A program made the position numbers and the translations under genes. Of a DNA stretch of 64,000 nucleotides, positions 45,701-53,823 are shown piece after piece. This stretch comes from Aliikangiella sp. G2MR2-5 (GTDB taxonomy: Bacteria > Pseudomonadota > Gammaproteobacteria > Enterobacterales > Kangiellaceae), in NCBI RefSeq assembly GCF_015687155.1, contig NZ_JADPQF010000001.1, positions 186,001 to 250,000 of the forward strand, read 5' to 3'. The notes under the pieces were generated by a model, which did no database searches, was not told where the DNA came from, and saw only the letters and a list, made by a program, of their open reading frames with translations. Position 1 is the stretch's first letter. Every line of letters begins with the position of its first letter.

Positions 45701-46525
45701 TTACCCTTGCAACAAGCTTAATACGCCTTGTCCACTAGCATTGGCTTGTCCCAGTACTGAAAGTCCGGCTTGTTGTAATACCTGGTTTTTGGACAGGTTT
45801 GAGGTTTCGAGCGCGAAATCGGTATCCCTTATTCTGGAACGAGAAGCTGATGCATTCTCTATAACGCTCTGTAGGTTGGCAATAGTTGAAATTAGTCGAT
45901 TTTGAACAGCACCCAAACCGGCACGAGCGCTATCCACTGCTCTTATATCTAAATCGAGCGCTGCCAATGCAGCGTCTGCTCCTGCCGACGTTGATATCGT
46001 ATGGGTCGCCGCTGTATACACCGAAAGTGTAGTCAAGTCTGTCCCAGTGATCGTAATCTGTTCGCCAGCATTAATCCCGACCTGAAGGGGGATATTACCT
46101 GAAGTGCCGTCCAGTACATTTCTCGCGCCAAATGTGGTTTGGTCTGTAATACGTGCAACCTCAGCTTCAAGAGCCGAAAACTCTTCGTTTAAGGCGTCTC
46201 GTTCTACCGCTCCATTAGTACCATTTGCTGATTGAACCGCAAGTTCTCGCATTCTTTGGAGAATATTGGTGATTTCTTGCATACCCCCTTCAGCAGTTTG
46301 CGAAAATGAGATACCGTCACCTGCGTTTCGAATCGCGACGTTTAGTCCTTTTATCTGAGAAGTTAATTGATTTGAGATAAACAAGCCTGAGGCGTCGTCT
46401 TTCGCGCTATTAATTCGAAAACCGGATGATAGGCGCTGAAATGTTGTTGTTAGATCAATATTGGTCTTAAACAAATTTCTCTGAGCGTTAAGTGAAGCTA
46501 CATTGGTTTGGATTACATTTCCCAT
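45701..46525 (-). CDS. Flagellin B
   Basis: A 274-residue flagellin closely similar to flagellin A over both terminal domains (GNVIQTNVASLNAQRNLFKTNIDLTTTFQRLSSGFRINSAKDDASGLF and RIRDTDFALETSNLSKNQVLQQAGLSVLGQANASGQGVLSLLQG); differences concentrate in the short middle region. The start is the ATG at 46525, eight bases after AGGAG, giving MGNVIQTN like its paralogue; ten upstream in-frame codons are leader. Own sigma-28 promoter and a leader of about 207 nt with four hairpins. Confidence 0.97.
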   Translation of the reverse strand: MGNVIQTNVASLNAQRNLFKTNIDLTTTFQRLSSGFRINSAKDDASGLFISNQLTSQIKGLNVAIRNAGDGISFSQTAEGGMQEITNILQRMRELAVQSANGTNGAVERDALNEEFSALEAEVARITDQTTFGARNVLDGTSGNIPLQVGINAGEQITITGTDLTTLSVYTAATHTISTSAGADAALAALDLDIRAVDSARAGLGAVQNRLISTIANLQSVIENASASRSRIRDTDFALETSNLSKNQVLQQAGLSVLGQANASGQGVLSLLQG

Positions 46526-46552
46526 TTTAATACTCCTAATTACTCTGATGCG

Positions 46553-46578
46553 CAATCCAGAGGGTGAGAACCTGATTG
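46553..46578. repeat. CTGAGAA-loop hairpin 3 (flagellin B leader)
   Basis: Loop variant GTGAGAA (46564-46570) between AGG and CCT; beyond a 3-base bulge the stem continues as CAATC (46553-46557) / GATTG (46574-46578). Confidence 0.5.
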
Positions 46579-46614
46579 GAGTGCATCTACAAAGTTAACT
46601 ATTTGAACAAACGA

Positions 46615-46639
46615 GAAAAAATACTGAGAATATCTTTTC
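46615..46639. repeat. CTGAGAA-loop hairpin 4 (flagellin B leader)
   Basis: Arms GAAAAAATA (46615-46623) and TATCTTTTC (46631-46639), 8 of 9 pairs, around CTGAGAA (46624-46630). Confidence 0.65.
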
Positions 46640-46677
46640 GTACAACTATCACCTGACTTTGAATCAAAGTGACAGAG

Positions 46678-46706
46678 CACTGAGGGTCTGAGAAACCGAC
46701 ACAGTG
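46678..46706. repeat. CTGAGAA-loop hairpin 5 (flagellin B leader)
   Basis: Inner stem GGT (46685-46687) / ACC (46695-46697) around CTGAGAA; outer stem CACTG (46678-46682) / CAGTG (46702-46706) across an internal loop. Confidence 0.55.
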
Positions 46707-46733
46707 AGACGATTGAGAATATCATCGTGTCAC
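46704..46733. repeat. CTGAGAA-loop hairpin 6 (5' end of flagellin B mRNA)
   Basis: Arms GTGAGACGAT (46704-46713) and ATCGTGTCAC (46724-46733) pair at 9 of 10 positions; the loop TGAGAATATC is a variant. It overlaps hairpin 5 by three bases, so the two outer stems exclude each other. It ends at the predicted transcription start. Confidence 0.6.
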
Positions 46734-46738
46734 CATAG

Positions 46739-46765
46739 ATATCGGTATTAAAAAAACCGACTTTA
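46739..46765 (-). promoter_or_regulatory. Sigma-28 (FliA) promoter of flagellin B
   Basis: Minus strand: TAAA (46765-46762), 15 bases, ACCGATAT (46746-46739), two mismatches in the -10 box. Start near 46732. Confidence 0.75.
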
Positions 46766-46813
46766 ATTTATTTGAAAAAATTTTCAGAAAAATAACTGAA
46801 TGTTAATTAAAAG

Positions 46814-46831
46814 TTGGCACATGCCTTGCTT
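46814..46831 (+). promoter_or_regulatory. Sigma-54 promoter of a non-coding transcription unit
   Basis: TTGGCACATGCCTTGCTT is a consensus -24/-12 site: GG 46816-46817, GC 46828-46829, 10 bases between. Start near 46841, pointing away from flagellin B and toward the terminator at 47045-47077. Confidence 0.8.
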
Positions 46832-46868
46832 TTAATCTACGTGCAGGTTGCAAGCGGAACTTCAAAAC

Positions 46869-46881
46869 CCATGATAGATCG
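46869..46881. repeat. 13-base repeat of the flagellin A start region
   Basis: CCCATGATAGATC is identical to 45418-45430, which covers the flagellin A start codon and leader end. Here no flagellin frame follows on the minus strand: the frame stops after 11 codons. Confidence 0.55.
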
Positions 46882-46901
46882 TGAGCAATTTGTAAAGTTA
46901 T

Positions 46902-46922
46902 CAAGTTACTGAGAATAACTTG
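46902..46922. repeat. CTGAGAA-loop hairpin 7
   Basis: Perfect 7-bp arms CAAGTTA (46902-46908) and TAACTTG (46916-46922) around CTGAGAA (46909-46915). The cleanest member of the family. Confidence 0.75.
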
Positions 46923-46949
46923 TTAGCTATACCTAAGGGATATACCGTG

Positions 46950-46970
46950 GCATATGCTGAGAACATTTGC
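46950..46970. repeat. CTGAGAA-loop hairpin 8
   Basis: Arms GCATATG (46950-46956) and CATTTGC (46964-46970), 6 of 7 pairs, around CTGAGAA (46957-46963). Shares 15 bases with hairpin 2. Confidence 0.65.
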
Positions 46971-46997
46971 TTATGGAGCCCTTAAGAGGGAATCGAT

Positions 46998-47024
46998 AAT
47001 TCATTTGCTGAGAACATTTGAGTT
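46998..47024. repeat. CTGAGAA-loop hairpin 9
   Basis: CTGAGAA at 47008-47014 between CATTTG and CATTTG; pairs at both ends with a 2x2 internal loop. The weakest stem of the family. Shares GCTGAGAACATTTG with hairpin 8. Confidence 0.5.
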
Positions 47025-47037
47025 ATAAATCCTTCAA

Positions 47038-47052
47038 TGTGCGGTAAGGGGC
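47038..47052. repeat. 15-base direct repeat, copy 2
   Basis: TGTGCGGTAAGGGGC, identical to 45668-45682. This copy forms the left arm of the intrinsic terminator at 47045. The two copies flank flagellin B and its leader (1,355 bases between). Confidence 0.7.
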
Positions 47053-47077
47053 TAAGAAATTAGCCCCTTAGTTTTTT
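47045..47077 (+). terminator. Intrinsic terminator of the candidate sRNA
   Basis: Perfect 11-bp stem TAAGGGGCTAA (47045-47055) / TTAGCCCCTTA (47060-47070) with a GAAA tetraloop, then G and six T. No T run on the minus strand, so it works for plus-strand transcripts. Confidence 0.88.
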
Positions 47078-47226
47078 CTGGGAAGAATATTGCCATGAAA
47101 CGGCAAAAAATGTTCACAACTAGTTGCCGCCTCCATGCTCGAATCCCTGAATAATTTTAGCCTGTCGACCTGATTATTGATGTTGTTGAATTTTTGGCAT
47201 GAGATTTGAAAACAAAGGAGTAACAG

Positions 47227-47295
47227 GTGTTACGACCTTCTTCTGGGCTGAATAATGTCCTCACACCTAATACTGTTGCGTATATTCCGCAATAG
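47227..47295 (+). CDS. Possible 22-codon small ORF
   Basis: GTG start six bases after AAAGGAG, encoding 22 residues beginning MLRPSSGLNNV. Supported only by the strong ribosome-binding site; a weak sigma-54-like site lies just upstream. May be chance. Confidence 0.2.
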   Translation: MLRPSSGLNNVLTPNTVAYIPQ

Positions 47296-47325
47296 TTGTG
47301 ATAAAAGATTAAATTTATCAATAAG

Positions 47326-47354
47326 TTGTAACTTTCGACTAGAATTTACATAAA
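47326..47354 (+). promoter_or_regulatory. Possible sigma-70 promoter of the TPR/pse genes
   Basis: TTGTAA (47326-47331), 17 bases, CATAAA (47349-47354). Four of six matches in each box; start would be about 40 bases before the ATG. Confidence 0.3.
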
Positions 47355-47398
47355 TGAAATAATTTCTCCAACATCTGTTAAAAGGCCTGAGTATTTTA

Positions 47399-49327
47399 AT
47401 GAATGAGCTGAATACCAAAAAACTGGAAAAAAACATCAAGCAAATTATTAAAACCGGGCAAGGATACGGCAAAGAGTATCTACCGATACTAAAGTCGACC
47501 CTGGACATTTTAAAAAGAATTAATAAAAAACGGAATGGTGGTGCAGACAGCTACTTTCAATTAGCTCAACGTTTTATTGGCCTTGAAGACCACCTACTTG
47601 CGCAGCTCTCCTTACAAAGAGCTTTGTCTCTGGAGCCTAAGCATGTGGATTCGCTATGTTTGATGGTTGCGCTTATGGAAGAAATGGGGCGCGTTGATGA
47701 GCAATTACGGGTTCTTGAAAAGCTGCATCAACTGGATCCCGGCAATGTTGAGGTTAATTACCAGATAGCCAGCGTTTTTTTTGGCTTGCGTGACTATGTG
47801 AAATCTAACCAGTTTGCCTTGCTGGCAGCATCTCAAGAACAGGTTAGTGTTCCGGCATTACTACTTGTTGCCGAGAGTTTTTCTCAACTTGGGGAACTGG
47901 AACATGCAATCAACTTTCTCAAAGTAGCCTTTTATTCCGAGCCCGAAAATATTCAAATATACAAACTTTTTGGTGAGGTATATCGAAAAGCGCTTAATTA
48001 CCCGCGAGCAATTGATTTATATAGCCAGGGTTTGAATGTTGAACCAGACAATTTTGATTTAAACGCCGGTATATTTACCTGCTGTGTGGATTTGGGATTG
48101 GATAAAGAAGCGAGAAAATATCTGGCCAGGCTTATTGTACTTAAAAAGTCTTCCGAACAGGCTTATTTTTATCTAGGTGTTTACTATGCAAGTATTGGCA
48201 GACAAGATAAGGAAGAGCGCTATTATAAAAAATCCCTTGAACTAAAACCTGGAATGCCCACAGTTCAAACTAACCTTGCATTTCTCTATCAGAAGCAGGA
48301 AAGAGTTGAAGAAGCCATTTCAATCTATGAACAGATTCTCCAAAATCATCCCGATTTCGAACAAGCAAGCGTAAATGTTGCGATGATTTATATGGGACAG
48401 GGAAAACTGAAGGAAGCATTTCAGCACTATCACAATAGAGTTGCATCTCAGAAAATCCGCTATCAACAGTTAAACTGGAGTGGTGAAAGTCTTTCGGGAA
48501 AGAAAGTATTAGTAAGAAAAGAACAAGGCTTAGGAGACCAAATCGAATCTGCATGGTATCTCAAGTTATTAGAAAAGGACAAGGTTGATGTGACCTTTCA
48601 GGTGGATAAAAGACTGATTCCTTTACTGTCGAGAACTTATCCTTCTTTCAAATTTAGTTCATTTGATAGTGAGTTCATTAATACCGTCGATCTCAGCCAG
48701 TTTGACTATCAGATTCTGCAACGTAGTTTAGGTTTATTATACTGGCCAAAAATTAAAGAGGCTGCGGATAAAAGAGAAGTGGTTCGCTTTATTGAGGCTG
48801 ATAAAAGTTTGAAGAAACAATGGGGTATTGAGTTAGCAAAGCTTCCAAAAAGAAAGAATATCGGAATTTCCTGGCGCTCAGGTTTAAGCTTGAGAACGAG
48901 AAATCGTCACTATTTAACTGTAGAGGCCATCGCTTCTTTGTTTAAAGATAAAGAGGTTAACCTCATCAACCTGCAATATGATTATACGCAAGAGGAAATT
49001 GACTATTTAGCAGAGCACCTGCCAGGGAAATTCTTCAACTTTTCAAATATCGATTTAAAGAATGATCAAGATGACCTTGCCGCGCTGATTGATAGTACTG
49101 ATTTTGTGTTTTCTGCCTTAACTTCAGTTCAGTGCCTTACTGGTGCTCTGGGCAAGAAGAGTCTGTGTTTTGCTTTCGCTGAATCAAAACTCTATGCTGG
49201 CGTTTATGGTAAAAACAGTAATCCTATGTACGCTAATTCTGAATATGTTTGGTCGGTAGGCAAACCTGTTTTTGAATCACTTGATTTAATAAGAGAAGCA
49301 TTGGAACGGAATTTGGGTAAATCTTAA
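47399..49327 (+). CDS. TPR protein with glycosyltransferase-like C-terminal domain
   Basis: A 642-residue protein without signal peptide. Residues about 45-350 are tetratricopeptide repeats (eight or more; e.g. AISIYEQILQNHPDFEQASVNVAMIYMGQGKLKEAFQHYHNR). The C-terminal part (about 360-640) resembles GT9/GT41-like glycosyltransferase folds found in TPR proteins: KKVLVRKEQGLGDQIESAWYL, then KNIGISWRSGLSLRTRNRHYLTVEAIASLF and TDFVFSALTSVQCLTGALGKKSLCFAF. Its position between the flagellins and the pseudaminic acid genes makes it the best local candidate for the enzyme that attaches the sugar to flagellin. No maf-type transferase is present. Function is inferred only from context. Confidence 0.8.
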   Translation: MNELNTKKLEKNIKQIIKTGQGYGKEYLPILKSTLDILKRINKKRNGGADSYFQLAQRFIGLEDHLLAQLSLQRALSLEPKHVDSLCLMVALMEEMGRVDEQLRVLEKLHQLDPGNVEVNYQIASVFFGLRDYVKSNQFALLAASQEQVSVPALLLVAESFSQLGELEHAINFLKVAFYSEPENIQIYKLFGEVYRKALNYPRAIDLYSQGLNVEPDNFDLNAGIFTCCVDLGLDKEARKYLARLIVLKKSSEQAYFYLGVYYASIGRQDKEERYYKKSLELKPGMPTVQTNLAFLYQKQERVEEAISIYEQILQNHPDFEQASVNVAMIYMGQGKLKEAFQHYHNRVASQKIRYQQLNWSGESLSGKKVLVRKEQGLGDQIESAWYLKLLEKDKVDVTFQVDKRLIPLLSRTYPSFKFSSFDSEFINTVDLSQFDYQILQRSLGLLYWPKIKEAADKREVVRFIEADKSLKKQWGIELAKLPKRKNIGISWRSGLSLRTRNRHYLTVEAIASLFKDKEVNLINLQYDYTQEEIDYLAEHLPGKFFNFSNIDLKNDQDDLAALIDSTDFVFSALTSVQCLTGALGKKSLCFAFAESKLYAGVYGKNSNPMYANSEYVWSVGKPVFESLDLIREALERNLGKS

Positions 49328-49356
49328 ATTGCGCAATTCAGAGTAAATGTATTTGA

Positions 49357-50385
<1,029 letters not shown>

Positions 50386-50394
50386 GTTTGTTAA

Positions 50395-51543
50395 ATGATT
50401 CCCTATGGAAAACAGGAAATTACGGAAGAGGATATCCAGTCTGTTGTTGAGGTGTTGCGTAGCGATTTCTTAACTCAGGGTCCCAAGGTTCCGGAATTTG
50501 AGTCAGCGATTAGTCGATATTGTGAAGTTTCCTTCGCTTGCGCAGTAAATAGTGCTACTTCAGCCTTACATATTGCCTGTTTAGCGTTAGACCTCGGTGA
50601 GGGGGATTGGGTTTGGACTTCTCCGAATACATTTGTTGCTTCAGCAAATTGTGCTCTGTATTGTGGTGCCAGTATTGATTTTGTTGATATCGATGAAAAA
50701 AGCTATAACTTATGTGCTGAAAAGCTGGCAAAAAAATTGAAGTACCATAGAAAGAATAGCTTGCCCCTTCCTAAAGTAGTGATCCCGGTACACTTTGCAG
50801 GACAGTCTTGCGATATGGATAAAATAGCTCAACTTTCGAAAGAGTATGGCTTCCATATTATTGAAGATGCATCTCATGCTATTGGTGGTCGATACAATGA
50901 GCATAGAATCGGTAGTTGTCAGTTTTCAAATATTACCGTGTTTAGTTTTCATCCTGTTAAGCTCATGACAACAGCTGAAGGGGGAATCTTGACCACCAAT
51001 GACGAGACATTATTGAAAAAGATGCAGCTGCTACGTAGCCACGGTATCACTAGAGACAAAGCACTGCTTTGTAAAGATGATGCAGCTTCATGGTATTATG
51101 AGCAGCAGATTCTTGGATATAACTATCGCATGAGTGATCTTCACGCTGCACTTGGGATTAGTCAGTTAAATCGATTAGATAAGTCTGTTGCCAGGAGAAA
51201 CGAAATTGCTAAATACTTCAACTCAAGTTTTTCCGATCTTGGGATTACACTGCCTGCAGTATATGACAATGTTTATTCGGCTTTTCATCTTTACGTTATT
51301 CAAGTTGAAACCGAGCAACGTTCGGCCAGATTTGAAAAACTTAAAGAGTTAGGTCTTGGGGTTAACTTGCACTATATACCAGTTCATACCCAACCCTACT
51401 TTAGACAGCTGGGTTTTGATGTGGGTGACTTTCCTGCTGCTGAAGAATATTCGGCCAAAGCTATCACGCTTCCACTTTTTCATAGTATGTCCGAATCGCA
51501 GGCTCAAAAGGTGGTAGAGGTGGTTCGAGAGGTATTTGGGTGA
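50395..51543 (+). CDS. pseC: UDP-4-amino-4,6-dideoxy-N-acetyl-beta-L-altrosamine transaminase
   Basis: A 382-residue PLP-dependent aminotransferase of the DegT/DnrJ/EryC1 family, second step of the pathway. MIPYGKQEITEEDIQSVVEVLRSDFLTQGPKVPEFE is the typical PseC start; SATSALHIACLALDLGEGDWVWTSPNTF contacts the phosphate; Lys in VFSFHPVKLMTTAEGG binds PLP; GYNYRMSDLHAALG is present. Its stop overlaps pseF (GTGA). Confidence 0.96.
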   Translation: MIPYGKQEITEEDIQSVVEVLRSDFLTQGPKVPEFESAISRYCEVSFACAVNSATSALHIACLALDLGEGDWVWTSPNTFVASANCALYCGASIDFVDIDEKSYNLCAEKLAKKLKYHRKNSLPLPKVVIPVHFAGQSCDMDKIAQLSKEYGFHIIEDASHAIGGRYNEHRIGSCQFSNITVFSFHPVKLMTTAEGGILTTNDETLLKKMQLLRSHGITRDKALLCKDDAASWYYEQQILGYNYRMSDLHAALGISQLNRLDKSVARRNEIAKYFNSSFSDLGITLPAVYDNVYSAFHLYVIQVETEQRSARFEKLKELGLGVNLHYIPVHTQPYFRQLGFDVGDFPAAEEYSAKAITLPLFHSMSESQAQKVVEVVREVFG

Positions 51544-52241
51544 AAACAGCAATTATTCCAGCTAGAGGCGGTAGTAAAAGGATTCCAGGGAAAAATATCA
51601 AGGATTTTTGTGGCAAACCTATGATCGCATGGTCCATTGAGAATGCAATTGAAAGTGGTTTATTTGACCGTGTTATTGTTTCAACCGATGATCAAAGAAT
51701 TAAACATGTCGCTGAGTCTTTTGGGGCAGAAGTTCCTTTTTTAAGGCCAGCTCATCTTGCTGATGATCAAACTGGAACACTGGAAGTCATTCAGCATGCT
51801 ATAAAGTTTCTTGAAGGAGAAGGAGTAAAGTCAGAATGGCTATGCTGTATATATCCGACAGCGCCACTATTGCAAATCACTCATTTAAAAGAGGCATTTG
51901 ATTTACTGAATTCAAAAAATGCTGATTATGTATTTCCTGTTTCAACATTTGATTTTAATATTCAACGAGCCTTAATTATTAATAAAAATAACAGATTGGA
52001 AAGTGTACATCCGGAATACAACTTGACCAGAACTCAGGATCTTAAAGAGTTTTATCATGACGCTGGGCAGTTCTACTGGGGAAAGAGAGATGCGTTTGCT
52101 GAAGGAAAGACTATCTATTCACCTGTATCGGTGCCGTTAGTGATTCCATCCATATTCGTTCGAGATATTGATACTCCGGAAGATTGGGAAGTTGCAGAGT
52201 TTCTATTTGATTACCTGAAAAAAAAGAAAAAGGCCGAATGA
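51540..52241 (+). CDS. pseF: Pseudaminic acid cytidylyltransferase
   Basis: A 233-residue nucleotidyltransferase that activates pseudaminic acid to CMP-Pse. It has the CMP-sugar synthase motif AIIPARGGSKRIPGKNIKDFCGKPMIAWSI, then DRVIVSTDDQRIKHVAESFGAEVPFLRP and VRDIDTPEDWEVAE. Start is GTG, overlapping the pseC stop by 4 bases. The stop in turn overlaps pseG (ATGA), so translation is probably coupled. Confidence 0.95.
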   Translation: MKTAIIPARGGSKRIPGKNIKDFCGKPMIAWSIENAIESGLFDRVIVSTDDQRIKHVAESFGAEVPFLRPAHLADDQTGTLEVIQHAIKFLEGEGVKSEWLCCIYPTAPLLQITHLKEAFDLLNSKNADYVFPVSTFDFNIQRALIINKNNRLESVHPEYNLTRTQDLKEFYHDAGQFYWGKRDAFAEGKTIYSPVSVPLVIPSIFVRDIDTPEDWEVAEFLFDYLKKKKKAE

Positions 52242-53335
52242 TGAAATTGGTAGTCAGAGTAGATTTTTCAACTCAGATTGGCTTAGGGCATCTTATGAGG
52301 TGCTTGACCCTGGCTGAGGAGATTAGTCATCTCTTTGATGAGACTATATTTGTTTGTCGACGTCATGAAGCAGGTCAAGAAAAATTGTTTAATACATGCG
52401 TTGCAAATTATGCTTTTGACCCTGTTTTGCAACAGATTGGCAGCTTAAAAGGAAGTGAAAAGTTTGTAAATGAAAATGTCGGCTATATTGGCTGGTTGGG
52501 TGACTTTCCTGAAGAGGACGCAAAAATAACATTAGAGTTTGTCGGACTGGATGATTGGGTGATTGTCGATCATTACGGTATTGACAGTCAATGGCATAAA
52601 TTAGTCAAGGAAAAGTGCTATCACTTGATGGTAATTGACGACTTATGCAATCGCAACTACTTGTGTGATATCTTGCTTGATCAAACCTATAACCGAGAAA
52701 ACTTCGAATATTCTGGCCTGGTTTCGAGCGATTGCAGAGTATTGACAGGCTCCCAATATGCGTTACTAAGAAAAGAGTTTCAGATTCTACGAGGTGAAAT
52801 GGAAAAGAAAAGACCTCAGTCTACTATCCTCCAGAGATTATTAGTTTTTATGGGGGGGAAAGACAGCAAGAATATTGCAGGTTCGGTGCTGGCTGAATTG
52901 ATAAAAAAAGGATGGCATAAGGCTTTGGATATTACGGTCGTTGTGCCAATAAGAAAAAATTTTGTTTCAGAACTAGCTGCTATTGAGAAAAGTGAGAATA
53001 AAATTACTATACTCGAAAAGGTTGATAACATGGCAGAGCTTATGGCTCAATCTGATCTGGCTATTGGTTCAGGCGGAACCGCAAGTTGGGAAAGGTGTTG
53101 TCTGGGACTACCCTCGTTAGTGTTTGTTTATGCTGATAATCAGTTAAAAACTATTCGTTCTCTAGCCGAAAAGGGAGCGGTCATTCCCTGGAGTAATGCG
53201 CAAGAGCTTAATGAGGCAATCGAACTTATACTTAATAATCCAAAGTTGTATCAGGAAATGGTTAAGTTTAGCTTTGAAGTGTGCGACGGAAAAGGAACGA
53301 AACGTATTAGAGAGGAGCTGATAAATTTTGATTAA
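52238..53335 (+). CDS. pseG: UDP-2,4-diacetamido-2,4,6-trideoxy-beta-L-altropyranose hydrolase
   Basis: A 365-residue GT-B fold hydrolase that removes UDP from the acetylated sugar. N-terminal RVDFSTQIGLGHLMRCLTLAEEI carries the catalytic His of the family; the C-terminal domain has LLVFMGGKDSKN and SDLAIGSGGTASWERCCLGLPSLVF, a nucleotide-binding segment. Overlaps pseF at its start and pseH by 8 bases at its end. Confidence 0.95.
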   Translation: MMKLVVRVDFSTQIGLGHLMRCLTLAEEISHLFDETIFVCRRHEAGQEKLFNTCVANYAFDPVLQQIGSLKGSEKFVNENVGYIGWLGDFPEEDAKITLEFVGLDDWVIVDHYGIDSQWHKLVKEKCYHLMVIDDLCNRNYLCDILLDQTYNRENFEYSGLVSSDCRVLTGSQYALLRKEFQILRGEMEKKRPQSTILQRLLVFMGGKDSKNIAGSVLAELIKKGWHKALDITVVVPIRKNFVSELAAIEKSENKITILEKVDNMAELMAQSDLAIGSGGTASWERCCLGLPSLVFVYADNQLKTIRSLAEKGAVIPWSNAQELNEAIELILNNPKLYQEMVKFSFEVCDGKGTKRIREELINFD

Positions 53336-53789
53336 TTTAAGGTTAGCAAATGAGCGAGACTGTCAACGCTACTTAGACTGGCGCAATGACCCTGTGGTTA
53401 GAGAATCTGCATTTGAAAGTAGTCCGATTGAATTCAAAACTCACAAAGTATGGTTTTTAGGCAAGTTAGAATCACCGGAAAGTATTTTGTATGTTGTCGA
53501 GCTGGATAATTCAGCGATTGGTCAAGTACGATTTGAGATCGATGATGAAGTAGCGGAAGTTAACTATTCAATCGATGAAAATTATAGGGGTAAAAGACTA
53601 GCTTCATCAATGATGAGCTGTGCAATTGAAAAGCTCTTGATGAAAAATCGAAATGTTAAGAGCGTCGTGGCAAAGGTTAAGCAAGGCAACTTACCTTCCA
53701 TGAAAGTTTTTGAAAATCTAAGCTTTACAAAGAAGGATTGTAAAAATCAAGAAGACTATTCAGTTTTTGAACTGCAAACCAATTTTTAA
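53328..53789 (+). CDS. pseH: UDP-4-amino-4,6-dideoxy-N-acetyl-beta-L-altrosamine N-acetyltransferase
   Basis: A 153-residue GNAT acetyltransferase. LRLANERDCQRYLDWRNDPVVRESAFES is typical of PseH, and the acetyl-CoA motif is VNYSIDENYRGKRLASSMMSCAIEKL. Start is TTG at 53328, inside the end of pseG, with GAGGAG upstream. It acetylates the amino sugar made by PseC before PseG acts. Confidence 0.92.
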   Translation: MINLRLANERDCQRYLDWRNDPVVRESAFESSPIEFKTHKVWFLGKLESPESILYVVELDNSAIGQVRFEIDDEVAEVNYSIDENYRGKRLASSMMSCAIEKLLMKNRNVKSVVAKVKQGNLPSMKVFENLSFTKKDCKNQEDYSVFELQTNF

Positions 53790-53823
53790 AAAGGTTTAAT
53801 TGTGTTTTTGAGAGAATAAATAT

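Larger units (their letters stand above)
46841..47077 (+). ncRNA. Candidate sigma-54-dependent small RNA with CUGAGAA hairpins
   Basis: Bounded by a strong sigma-54 promoter and a strong intrinsic terminator, about 237 nt. It contains hairpins 7, 8 and 9, whose loops read CUGAGAA, the exact complement of the UUCUCAG loops in flagellin leader RNAs. Bases 46952-46966 (ATATGCTGAGAACAT) are identical to 45498-45512, so 15 nt are complementary to the flagellin A leader; TACTGAGAATA at 46907-46917 likewise matches 46622-46632 of the flagellin B leader. Only short frames occur (12-13 codons). It could instead be a decayed copy of a flagellin leader. Confidence 0.5.
47078..47398. other. Intergenic region before the TPR gene
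   Basis: Contains a small inverted repeat TTGCC/GGCAA at 47089-47106, an imperfect sigma-54-like site near 47194-47210 with GA instead of GC, and a 22-codon frame at 47227-47295. No gene of normal size is seen. Confidence 0.5.

Noticed and set aside
46871-46985. Frames of 12-13 codons inside the candidate sRNA (ATG 46871, GTG 46947)
   Set aside because: Very short; the first has no ribosome-binding site. The GTG at 46947 does have AAGGGA before it, so a micro-peptide cannot be wholly excluded.
45446-47024. Interpretation of the hairpins as integron attC, IS200/IS605 ends or REP elements
   Set aside because: No integrase, transposase or RAYT-like gene is present and the repeats occur only in flagellin leaders and the adjacent unit.
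47194-47210. Sigma-54-like site TTGGCATGAGATTTGA
   Set aside because: The essential GC at -12 is GA; the spacing is right but the site is probably inactive.
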